Assembly (NCBI RefSeq): GCF_003859945.1
Contig: NZ_RQYM01000003.1
Coordinates: 94,691-158,690 of the forward strand
Length of the DNA: 64,000 nucleotides
Source of the DNA: Leucobacter sp. OH1287
Lineage (GTDB): Bacteria; Actinomycetota; Actinomycetes; Actinomycetales; Microbacteriaceae
Reading direction: 5' to 3'
The notes under the pieces were generated by a model, which was not told the origin of the DNA, made no database searches, and saw only the letters and a list, made by a program, of their open reading frames with translations. The position numbers and the translations under genes were made by a program. Of this stretch, positions 45,006-52,829 are shown piece after piece; the first letter of the stretch is position 1; each line of letters begins with the position of its first letter.

Positions 45006-45542
45006 ATGGACACAACAGCACCAAGCTCACCCAGCACTACCGCTGAGACAAGCAGCACAGGGGAGGGAACCGCTAAAACAACGGAGAGCGACTTTAAACC
45101 GATCACAACTCAGCAAGACCTCAACCGTATAGTCTCAGAAAGACTGTCACGAGAGCGAGCTAAATACTCGGACTATGAGTCCCTCAAAGAGAAAGCAGCG
45201 AAGTTTGACGAGGCAGAAGAAGCCTCCAAAACCGAGCTTGAAAAAGCACAGTCCAGAGCAGAAAAAGCAGAAGCAAAACTGAAATCTCTAGCACACGAAC
45301 TACAAATCACCGCCTGGAAAGAACAGGTCTCAAAAGAAACGGGGATTCCAGCGGACGTGCTGCGAGGAGTAACGCTTGAAGAGCTTAACAGTCACGCCGA
45401 CGCGCTGAAAACCCTCATTGTCCCGCACACCACCAAGCAAGGCGGATACCTGCCTCGCGAGGGAAGCAACGAATCAGAGATCACACCGCTTAACAGCAAC
45501 GCCCTGCTTGACGCTTTGAAAGCCGCAGTAGGGAAAGCCTAA
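45006..45542 (+). CDS. capsid scaffolding protein
   Basis: 178 residues: Ser/Thr-rich N-terminus, a long charged coiled coil (RIVSERLSRERAKYSDYESLKEKAAKFDEAEEASKTELEKAQSRAEKAEAKLKSLAHEL) and a C-terminal capsid-contact helix. This is the standard DUF4355-like scaffold placed just before the major capsid gene. Starts after GGAAGGACAACCTC. Confidence 0.85.
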   Translation: MDTTAPSSPSTTAETSSTGEGTAKTTESDFKPITTQQDLNRIVSERLSRERAKYSDYESLKEKAAKFDEAEEASKTELEKAQSRAEKAEAKLKSLAHELQITAWKEQVSKETGIPADVLRGVTLEELNSHADALKTLIVPHTTKQGGYLPREGSNESEITPLNSNALLDALKAAVGKA

Positions 45543-45562
45543 AACTTGAAAGGAACTCAATA

Positions 45563-46468
45563 ATGGCAATCACAGAGGCACAAAAACTAAGCGATCTCGG
45601 GGGAATGCTAAGCCCCGAGCTCGCCGCACCATACTTCGCAGAAGCTAAGCGGCAGTCAGTCGTGCAGCAGCTCGCCCGACAGGTGCCTGTAGGCATTACC
45701 GGCACCAACGTGCCCATCGTCACCTCAAAACCACAGGCATCATGGACCGCAGAAGGTGGCCAGAAGCAAACCACCCAGATGGAAATGGGCATCAAATCCA
45801 TGAAACCGCAGAAGCTGACAGCCATCGCAGTGGTATCAGCTGAAATCGTACGAGCAAACCCAGCAGGATACATGGAGCTGCTCGTAAGCGAAATCGGTGA
45901 AGCCTTCGGCCGCGCCTTCGACGCAGCCACACTGCACGGCACCAACACTCCATTCGGCAGTGACAACTACATCGGCGCAACGACCAAGTCGGTAACACTC
46001 GGTACGACCGCCCAAAACAAAGGCGGCCTGTTCGGAGACATCAACGCCGGTTTGAAGCTACTCACCGCGGAAAAGAAGAAGCTAACCGGATTCGTGTTCG
46101 ACAACACCGCCGAGCCTGACTTCAACGCCGCAACCGACTCAAACGGGCGACCACTGTTCATCGACAACCCAAACATTGATGCAGCGGCAACCATCCGAGG
46201 CGGTAAACTCCTCGGCCGCCAGTTCCTCATGGGCGACGATGTCGGCTCAAACAGCGTTGCAGGATTCGCCGGAGACTGGACAAAAGTGCTCTGGGGTGTC
46301 ACAAGCGGCCTCAGCTACGATGTCTCAACAGAGTCCACAGTCACCATCAACAACAAACTCGTCTCACTCTGGGAGCACAACCTCGTTGCTATCCGTGCCG
46401 AAGCAGAATACGGCTTCATCTGCGCAGATAAAGACGCATTCGTGAAATTCGCGCCAGTAGGAGGCTAA
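45563..46468 (+). CDS. major capsid protein, HK97 fold
   Basis: 301 residues. VPVGITGTNVPIVTSKPQASWTAEGGQKQTTQMEMGIKSMKPQKLTAIAVVSAEIV is the N-arm/E-loop region of HK97-type capsids; LWEHNLVAIRAEAEYGFICADKDAFVKFAPV is the typical C-terminal end. Preceded by GAAAGGAACTCAATA. Confidence 0.92.
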   Translation: MAITEAQKLSDLGGMLSPELAAPYFAEAKRQSVVQQLARQVPVGITGTNVPIVTSKPQASWTAEGGQKQTTQMEMGIKSMKPQKLTAIAVVSAEIVRANPAGYMELLVSEIGEAFGRAFDAATLHGTNTPFGSDNYIGATTKSVTLGTTAQNKGGLFGDINAGLKLLTAEKKKLTGFVFDNTAEPDFNAATDSNGRPLFIDNPNIDAAATIRGGKLLGRQFLMGDDVGSNSVAGFAGDWTKVLWGVTSGLSYDVSTESTVTINNKLVSLWEHNLVAIRAEAEYGFICADKDAFVKFAPVGG

Positions 46469-46471
46469 ACA

Positions 46472-46690
46472 ATGAGCGTGCAACTGAAATCCAAGGCAGG
46501 CACCCTAGTAATAGTCTCTGACGCGCTCGCTGAGGTGCTGAAAAAGCAAGGATGGAAGTCAACTTCCGCTAGCAAAAAATCCACGCCTCTATCTGACGCT
46601 GCTGCCGAGGCTGTGGACGAGGAGGATCTATCCCAGCACATGGACGAAGTCTCCACAGAGGATATCCCAGCAAGTAAGGCTAAGCAGTAG
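46472..46690 (+). CDS. small head protein, unknown
   Basis: 72 residues, acidic and Ser/Lys-rich, directly after the capsid gene: VQLKSKAGTLVIVSDALAEVLKKQGWK is reminiscent of the short folded motif found in head-tail accessory proteins. Start 4 nt after the capsid stop. Confidence 0.6.
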   Translation: MSVQLKSKAGTLVIVSDALAEVLKKQGWKSTSASKKSTPLSDAAAEAVDEEDLSQHMDEVSTEDIPASKAKQ

Positions 46691-46702
46691 TTGGAGGTCG
46701 AT

Positions 46703-47089
46703 ATGAATGCTGTGAATCCGTTCCCGTTTGCGACCATTAAGGAGTTGCGACAGCGTTGGCCAGCTATGCCAGATCGCGATCAGAGCTATCTGGAGGCGCT
46801 TTTGGAGGATGCGTCACAGTTCATTATTGACATCGTTCCCGCTGCCGCGAAGGCTGCAGAGTCATCGCGGCGGCGGGTCTGCTGCCAGGTTGTCAGGCGA
46901 GCTCTGGAGGCTGAGACGCAGAACCTTGCTGGTTTGGAATCCATCCAGACAAGCGCGGGTCCATTCCAGGACACCTATAAGCCGCTTAACCCGCACGGTG
47001 ACTTCTATCTGACTAGTCAGGAGAAGAAAGCATTGGGTGGCGGAACCCAAAAGGCGGGGGCTGTTGACATGCTTGGAGCTCGCAAATGA
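46703..47089 (+). CDS. head-tail connector (Gp15/Gp19-like)
   Basis: 128 residues from ATG 46703 with TTGGAGGTCGAT upstream. FATIKELRQRWPAMPDRDQSYLEALLEDASQFIIDIVP...RRVCCQVVRRALE follows the helical connector-1 pattern of siphoviruses. Overlaps the next gene by 4 nt. Confidence 0.8.
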   Translation: MNAVNPFPFATIKELRQRWPAMPDRDQSYLEALLEDASQFIIDIVPAAAKAAESSRRRVCCQVVRRALEAETQNLAGLESIQTSAGPFQDTYKPLNPHGDFYLTSQEKKALGGGTQKAGAVDMLGARK

Positions 47090-47433
47090 GAACCCGCCGT
47101 CGAGCCGCCCTCGCTGTCAGTCATCACCGATATGTGCCAGGTGAACAGGACGAGCTTGGCATTCCATCATCCTCGTGGGTGCGCCTGCCGGATCCGCTTA
47201 TGATATACGAGTTTGAGCCAGTCGTGGTGACCGAACCTGCAATGAACGGACATCACCGTATTATCCACACCGCGAGAGTGTACGCACCATTCAGCAGCGG
47301 TGTGAGAGCGCGAGACAGGCTGGAGCTCGCTGGCAAATTGTATGAGGTTGTCGGCGATCCGCTGCAGTGGAGTAATCGCCACAGCGGGTATATAGCTGGT
47401 GACGTTATCAATCTGAAACTGATTGAGGGGTGA
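47086..47433 (+). CDS. head closure protein
   Basis: 115 residues, beta-rich: ARVYAPFSSGVRARDRLELAGKLYEVVGDPLQWSNRHSGYIAGDVINLKLIEG is typical of head-tail joining (stopper) proteins. Assigned by fold pattern and order. Confidence 0.7.
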   Translation: MRTRRRAALAVSHHRYVPGEQDELGIPSSSWVRLPDPLMIYEFEPVVVTEPAMNGHHRIIHTARVYAPFSSGVRARDRLELAGKLYEVVGDPLQWSNRHSGYIAGDVINLKLIEG

Positions 47434-47437
47434 GAGC

Positions 47438-47818
47438 GTGCGAGACTCAATCCTTTTTGATCCAGCGGAAATCCGGCTCAGAAGCTATCTAGCGAAAGCG
47501 CTTGATGTGCCAGTGTTTGTGGAAACCCCGGACGAGCTCCCAGCTGAGTTCGTGGAGCTTGAAAAATATACGAGCAGAGACGATCTTATCTCTGAGGAGG
47601 TAGGGATAACGCTACTGTGCTGCTCCGATACAAGAGTCAAAGCAGCGTATCTGACAGAGAAAGTAAGATCAGCGCTAAAGCGACTTAGCTGGCTAGACGA
47701 CCGGCCTGTCTACAGGGTGGACACAATCTCTGCCGGTGGCTATAACCCGGATCCTGATACCGGCAGGCCACGGTATCAGATCACTATCATCGTGCGTGTA
47801 CGCGGCAGAAGTATTTAA
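47438..47818 (+). CDS. tail terminator/completion protein
   Basis: 126 residues from GTG 47438 (TTG 47423 possible). DSILFDPAEIRLRSYLAKALDVPVFVETPDELPAEFVELEKY...RYQITIIVRVRGRSI has the alternating alpha/beta organisation of tail completion proteins and the expected position before the tail tube. Confidence 0.65.
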   Translation: MRDSILFDPAEIRLRSYLAKALDVPVFVETPDELPAEFVELEKYTSRDDLISEEVGITLLCCSDTRVKAAYLTEKVRSALKRLSWLDDRPVYRVDTISAGGYNPDPDTGRPRYQITIIVRVRGRSI

Positions 47819-47861
47819 CCCTGGCAGAGTGCCTGGGCTACCCCCAATCTAGGAGACAAAC

Positions 47862-48050
47862 ATGAAAGAAGTAATCGCCGTTAATCGGCTTGAATATGCC
47901 GGAAAAACTTACGAGGGTGGCGAAACCTTAAGCGTTGAGCCTGGCGAAGCAAGAGATCTTATCAATCTTGGAAAAGCCCTCCCCGTGGCTGCATCAGAAG
48001 ATCAGCCCACGACAAAAGCAAAGAAAGAGAGTGCAAACAAAAATGGCTAA
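47862..48050 (+). CDS. small phage protein before the tail tube
   Basis: 62 residues (VIAVNRLEYAGKTYEGGETLSVEPGEARDLINLGKALPV), a short beta-hairpin-like domain common near head-tail genes, with a Lys/Asn-rich end. Overlaps the tail tube start by 8 nt. Confidence 0.6.
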   Translation: MKEVIAVNRLEYAGKTYEGGETLSVEPGEARDLINLGKALPVAASEDQPTTKAKKESANKNG

Positions 48051-48588
48051 AGTACGCGACAATGTAAGGATCTATGGAGACTCAGACTCAGAGATATTCC
48101 TCGCACCGCTCGGTACCCAGCTTCCAACTACGCTAACCGGCATGGATCCGGCGTTTAAGTCGGTCGGTTGGTTAAGCGAAGACGGCATTTCAGCGAGCAT
48201 TTCAGTCGATACGAAAAAGCTGAAGGGCTTCCAGGGTGGTGCCACAATCCGCACCAAGAACACCAGCACTGAGAAGACACTCACATTCCAGATGCTGGAG
48301 GAAAACCCGAACGTGACAGCCCTCTACTACGGGCACGGCGCGGTCGTAAAGTCAGGTAGCCAACACGCGCGAGCGGATCTGCCTGAGTCTATCCCCGTGA
48401 TCGAGCGCGCCTGCGTTGTGAAAGTTGTTGACGGCAATGTTACCCGACTTGACTGCTATGAGCGCGTGCAGATCACCGAACGTGGCGAGGTCGTATACAA
48501 GAACGAGGACAGCACCGTGTATGAAGTAACCGCCGAAATTCTCGGCGCAAGCTACTTCCTCACCAACGCTCCAGCATTCCTGGAGTAA
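48043..48588 (+). CDS. major tail tube protein
   Basis: 181 residues from ATG 48043. DSEIFLAPLGTQLPTTLTGMDPAFKSVGWLSEDGISASISVDTKKLKGFQGGATIRT...EKTLTFQMLEENPNVTALYYG is a clear actinophage major tail protein pattern. Confidence 0.9.
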   Translation: MAKVRDNVRIYGDSDSEIFLAPLGTQLPTTLTGMDPAFKSVGWLSEDGISASISVDTKKLKGFQGGATIRTKNTSTEKTLTFQMLEENPNVTALYYGHGAVVKSGSQHARADLPESIPVIERACVVKVVDGNVTRLDCYERVQITERGEVVYKNEDSTVYEVTAEILGASYFLTNAPAFLE

Positions 48589-48685
48589 CCGTCCACGATT
48601 TAACAAGCTAGCGGTAGATACTCTCATCGGCTCCGGAGTATCTACCGCTTTCTTTCCCGGAGCCACCAACCGACAGGAGTCGAGA

Positions 48686-49051
48686 ATGTCAAACAGAAAC
48701 CGCAACCACAAGCCGCGCCCGCCACACAACCCTCATGCCCTGAATCGTCCTCAAACCGCCCGAGATCAAGCAGTGATCCAGCCACAGGATCACAAGCCAG
48801 CTAAAACCCAAACTGTAGCTATCGATTTTCACGGCAGATCATACAAATTCAGGGCAGACGCTCTAGAGAATATTTATGTGCTCGACGAGCTTGCAGAAAA
48901 CCGTATCTCATCAGCTTTGCGCATCATCATCGGCGCTGACCAGTACCAGCAGTTCCTGGCAGATATGGATGATGGAACTGGGTTTGTGAGCGTCGAAACC
49001 GTAGGGGAAATGTTCGAGAAAATTACGGCGGCCTCTTCGTCAAAAAACTAG
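48686..49051 (+). CDS. tail assembly chaperone, short (gpG-like) product
   Basis: 121 residues. A basic Asn/Pro/His lead is followed by the chaperone domain VAIDFHGRSYKFRADALENIYVLDELAENRISSALRIIIGADQYQQFLADMDDG. It ends TCA-AAA-AAC-TAG, a slippery site directly before the stop. Located between tail tube and tape measure. Confidence 0.88.
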   Translation: MSNRNRNHKPRPPHNPHALNRPQTARDQAVIQPQDHKPAKTQTVAIDFHGRSYKFRADALENIYVLDELAENRISSALRIIIGADQYQQFLADMDDGTGFVSVETVGEMFEKITAASSSKN

Positions 49052-49419
49052 TAACGCTCGCGTCCCTACTTAAGGAATGCCCCGACAGGGTAGAAGCCGA
49101 TCTTGCACGCTTCTACCCCGGGGTAACCTTAGACGGAATGCGAGCAGGCACAATACCCGTAAGGCTTATTGCCAACTGTATAGCCCACGTGCCCCGAGGC
49201 AGCGCAATCGGAGAATACTACGGCGGCGCGCTCGCTATAACCGCGGAAACAGAGGCTCTTTGGGAGATCTCCTATCTGATCGCTAAAACTAACGCAAAGA
49301 AACCGAGCAGCGTGAAACCGCGAAAGATGCCGATCGGCGTGAAAGAGCAGCAAGCACGCGAGCGCAAAGCTACCGCTGCCGCGTCAAGATACTTAGCTAA
49401 ACAGGAGTGGGCACAATGA
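48686..49419 (+). CDS. tail assembly chaperone, frameshifted gpGT-like fusion
   Basis: The -1 frame after the slippery heptamer stays open to 49419 and encodes KKLVTLASLLKECPDRVEADLARFYPGVTLDGMRAGTIPVRLIANCIAHVP...AKQEWAQ, the expected T-domain. It has no good independent start (first ATG 49138 is internal to the domain). Made by ribosomal -1 frameshifting; ratio unknown. Confidence 0.85.
49042..49048 (+). promoter_or_regulatory. programmed -1 frameshift heptamer
   Basis: A-AAA-AAC in the zero frame, followed immediately by TAG at 49049-49051. This is a canonical slippery sequence at the place expected in siphovirus G/GT genes. Confidence 0.9.
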
Positions 49420-49667
49420 GAAATCGCGACATTACTGTAAAACTCCACCTATCCGGTCTTAACAGCCTTATGGCCTCAGAGACTGTGCAAACCGAGATAG
49501 ACGACAAAGCTAAACGCATAAGCACGCTCGCGGGCGACGGCCATGAAGCAGTAAGCAAACCCCACCGTTGGACTGCTCGCGCTTATGTGCAACAGAAAAC
49601 CCGGAAGCAAGCAAGAAGAGACAGCACAGGTAGCCAACTGCTGCGCGCTATGGCCGCAGCAAAATAG
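49416..49667 (+). CDS. small tail-region protein
   Basis: 83 residues from ATG 49416, overlapping the fusion stop. Basic (RDITVKLHLSGLNSLMAS...RAYVQQKTRKQARRD). Unknown; small genes here are frequent before the tape measure. Confidence 0.55.
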   Translation: MRNRDITVKLHLSGLNSLMASETVQTEIDDKAKRISTLAGDGHEAVSKPHRWTARAYVQQKTRKQARRDSTGSQLLRAMAAAK

Positions 49668-49685
49668 CAGTTAGGAGATGCCGCT

Positions 49686-52600
49686 ATGAGTACAGCCAAA
49701 GGGCACGAGATTGCTAAAGCATATATCTCATTGACTGTTAAAGCATCAGGGATTAAAAGCCAGATCGAACAGCATCTGGGGAAAGTTGATGTATCTCAGC
49801 ACGGTCAAGCAATCGGTAGTCGTCTCTCCGAGAAAATCGGTAACGCTCTGAAAACTGGACTCAAAGTCTCAGCAACAACTGCAGCCGCTGTATTCGGCAC
49901 TGCGTTAGCCAAAGGCTTCGGCAGGCTGAAAGCAATCGAAGAAGCGCAAGCAAAAATGCGTGGCCTCGGCTACGACGCGGACACCATCTCTGCAGCGATG
50001 ACAAACGCCCTTAACAGCGTAAAAGGCACAGCCTTTGGCCTGGGCGATGCAGCAAAAGTAGCATCTCAGGTAATGGCGGCTGGCATACAACCCGGAGCAG
50101 ACCTGGAACGTACCCTGAAAGCGGTATCAAACGCTGCCGCGCTCGCAGGCGCCGACTTTGGAGAAATGGGCTCGATCTTCGCAAAAGCAGCCACACAAGC
50201 AAACGGTGTGCAAAACGACGTACTCGCGCAGCTAGCAGACCGTGGTATTCCTATCTACCAGAAGCTGGCAGAAGTTCTAAACGTCACCGCAGGCGAAGTA
50301 TTCAAACTCGCCTCCGAGGGCAAGGTTGACTTCGCCACATTTCAGCAAGCAGCCGAGCTCGCGGCAGGATCCGCTGCAGAAGCAATGGGTGGCACAACCA
50401 CCGGCGCGTTAAACAACATGAACGCCGCACTCGGACGACTCGGCGCGAAAATCCTTGAGGACATCTTCCCTCTGATCGCGCCACTGTTTCAAAATATAAC
50501 AGCCTGGCTCGACACTGCAACTGCGAACGTAGAGCCCCTGATCGAGGAGTTCAAACGATTCGCCGGCGAAGCGCTCGCAAACCTTAAAACAGCATGGGAA
50601 TGGTTCCTCGACAACTCCAGCTGGATTGGCACAATAACAGCAGCCATCGTTGCAGGAGTTGTCGCGTGGAAGACCTACATTGCGGTAACAACCGCGTGGA
50701 AAACAGTCATCATCGCAGCACAAGTTGCTCAAGCAGCATTTAACGCTGTTCTAGCAGCAAACCCAATCGGACTAATCATCACTGCAATCGCTGCGCTCGC
50801 CGCTGGTCTGACTTGGTTCTTTACTCAGACGGAACTTGGCCAGCAGGTATGGGCGGAGTTCACCAGATTCTTGGGTGAAGCATGGGCGAATATTAGCGCC
50901 TGGTTTAAAGAGCTGTGGGAAACCAGCCTGAAGCCAGTCTTTGACGCTATCGGCGCGATCATCACCTGGCTGTGGGAGAACATACTGCAGCCGATAGTTA
51001 ACCTCATCGTCGGCTACATCCAGTTCCTTGGGCAGTGGTACACCTGGCTCTGGGAGAGTGTTATCAGCCCAATTATCCAAGTGTGGGCTGCTATCTTCAC
51101 CTGGTTATGGGAGAACATCCTGTCGCCTGTAATCAACTTCATCGTTGGTTATATCCAGTTCCTTGGCAGCTACTATACGTGGTTGTGGGAGACCATCGTC
51201 CAGCCAGTGATAAACGCCATTGGTGCGATCATCACCTGGCTGTGGGAAAACATTATCAAACCAGTCTTCGACTTCATTGTGTGGTCAATCGAAGTGCTAG
51301 CGGCCGCATTCACCTGGCTGTGGGAAAACGCGATCCAACCAGCTGTCTCAGCTATCAGCGATATCGTAACTTGGCTGTATGAGACAATCATCAAACCTGT
51401 TTTTGACGCTATCGGGGCAGCAATCAAGTGGGTCTGGGAAAACCTGATTAAGCCTGCGTTCAACCGCTTCCAGGAACACCTAAATACTCTTGGCGCAGTA
51501 TTCACGTGGCTTTACGAGACAATCATTAAACCAGTCTGGGACGCAATCTCAACTGTGATCTCAACAGTCTGGGAAAACGGCATAAAGCCCGTAATTGACA
51601 CTCTTGTCAAGATCGTTCAGGAAGACCCGAAGAAAGCCTTCGAAGCCGCGCGCGATGCTATCGGCGAAGCATGGGCTGGGATCCAGAGTCTTGCTAAGGA
51701 ACCGGTACGTTTCGTCGTTGACACCGTAATCAACGGACTAATCGACACGATCAACCTGATACCTGGCGTAAACTTGGCAAGAATCAGCCTCCCGAAAGGC
51801 TTTAGAGACGGCGGATACACCGGCAACTTCGGCTACAACACTGTCGCAGGCATTGTGCACGGCAACGAGCACGTGATCAGAGCAGAGTCAAGACGCAAGA
51901 TTGAAGCGAAACATCCCGGGCTGCTCGACCACATGAACCGAACCGGCACCATCCCCGGCTACCGAACCGGCGGCCTCGTCACACCACTGAAAGCAGGCAG
52001 CTACCGTGTATCCCAGCAATTCCACGCGGGACACAACGGCATCGACCTCGCAGCAGCAACGGGCACCCCCGTGCTCGCCGCAGCATCAGGCATAGCCCAA
52101 ATGGTGGCAACCGTACCACTGGGTGGAAAAGAAATCTACCTGCAGCACGGGCAAGGAGGATACGGCACCCGATACTCACACCTCTCAAGGTTCGCTACCC
52201 GACAGGGACAGCAAGTCCAACAGGGGCAAATCATCGGCTACGTCGGATCCACTGGCATGTCCACCGGTCCACACTTGCACTACATGGTGCACGTGCCACC
52301 AGGTGACGGTGGAGCTGGAAGGTCATACCGCAACTTCGTCAATCCTGCACCGTACATGAACGGTACCGCAAAAATGCTCGGCGAAGCATGGAACCCCCTA
52401 ACAGGCTTAATCGACTTCGTAACTGATCAGGTCAAAAAAGCCTTTCCCGCCGGCGGAATGTGGATCGACGCCGCCGCGCAAGTCGCAAAGCAAACAGCAC
52501 AGAAACTGATCGACATTTTCACCCCAAAGATCGGCTCTGATACAGGCCACACTGCCGCCCCCACTCTTTACGACAAGGGCGGGTGGCTAAACCCTGGCCT

Positions 52601-52829
52601 GTCACTCATCGCAAACAAAACTGGCAAACCCGAACCGATCTTAACCAGCAGTCAATGGGACGACGTTTCAGCGCTCGCCGCTGGGTCAGCGTTCCCTCGG
52701 CGTCTGGTTTTGGCTGTTGAAGGTAGAGAATTCACTGCGTTTGTGCGGGAGCAGGCTGGGGAGGTTGCTGACTCGAAGCTGGAACCTATGGGCAGCAGGC
52801 AACTGCAGGATCATTTTGGAGTAAGGTAA
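49686..52829 (+). CDS. tail tape measure protein with Trp-rich repeats and M23 peptidase domain
   Basis: 1047 residues. N-terminal tape-measure domain (FGLGDAAKVASQVMAAGIQPGADLERTLKAVSNAAALAG), transmembrane-like helices about 315-380, eleven WLWEN-type repeat units (about 405-640), then a zinc peptidase M23/LysM-like endolysin domain at about 770-885 (AGHNGIDLAAATGTPVLAAASG, YSHLSRF, GPHLHYMVHV). The peptidase would open the cell wall during DNA entry. Longest gene of the phage; sets tail length. Confidence 0.93.
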   Translation: MSTAKGHEIAKAYISLTVKASGIKSQIEQHLGKVDVSQHGQAIGSRLSEKIGNALKTGLKVSATTAAAVFGTALAKGFGRLKAIEEAQAKMRGLGYDADTISAAMTNALNSVKGTAFGLGDAAKVASQVMAAGIQPGADLERTLKAVSNAAALAGADFGEMGSIFAKAATQANGVQNDVLAQLADRGIPIYQKLAEVLNVTAGEVFKLASEGKVDFATFQQAAELAAGSAAEAMGGTTTGALNNMNAALGRLGAKILEDIFPLIAPLFQNITAWLDTATANVEPLIEEFKRFAGEALANLKTAWEWFLDNSSWIGTITAAIVAGVVAWKTYIAVTTAWKTVIIAAQVAQAAFNAVLAANPIGLIITAIAALAAGLTWFFTQTELGQQVWAEFTRFLGEAWANISAWFKELWETSLKPVFDAIGAIITWLWENILQPIVNLIVGYIQFLGQWYTWLWESVISPIIQVWAAIFTWLWENILSPVINFIVGYIQFLGSYYTWLWETIVQPVINAIGAIITWLWENIIKPVFDFIVWSIEVLAAAFTWLWENAIQPAVSAISDIVTWLYETIIKPVFDAIGAAIKWVWENLIKPAFNRFQEHLNTLGAVFTWLYETIIKPVWDAISTVISTVWENGIKPVIDTLVKIVQEDPKKAFEAARDAIGEAWAGIQSLAKEPVRFVVDTVINGLIDTINLIPGVNLARISLPKGFRDGGYTGNFGYNTVAGIVHGNEHVIRAESRRKIEAKHPGLLDHMNRTGTIPGYRTGGLVTPLKAGSYRVSQQFHAGHNGIDLAAATGTPVLAAASGIAQMVATVPLGGKEIYLQHGQGGYGTRYSHLSRFATRQGQQVQQGQIIGYVGSTGMSTGPHLHYMVHVPPGDGGAGRSYRNFVNPAPYMNGTAKMLGEAWNPLTGLIDFVTDQVKKAFPAGGMWIDAAAQVAKQTAQKLIDIFTPKIGSDTGHTAAPTLYDKGGWLNPGLSLIANKTGKPEPILTSSQWDDVSALAAGSAFPRRLVLAVEGREFTAFVREQAGEVADSKLEPMGSRQLQDHFGVR
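50905..51595. repeat. Trp-rich repeat units in the tape measure gene
   Basis: About eleven units spaced 17-25 codons, consensus TWLWENIIKP followed by V-x-x-I. The DNA repeats are imperfect, so the selection appears to act on protein shape. Confidence 0.85.
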
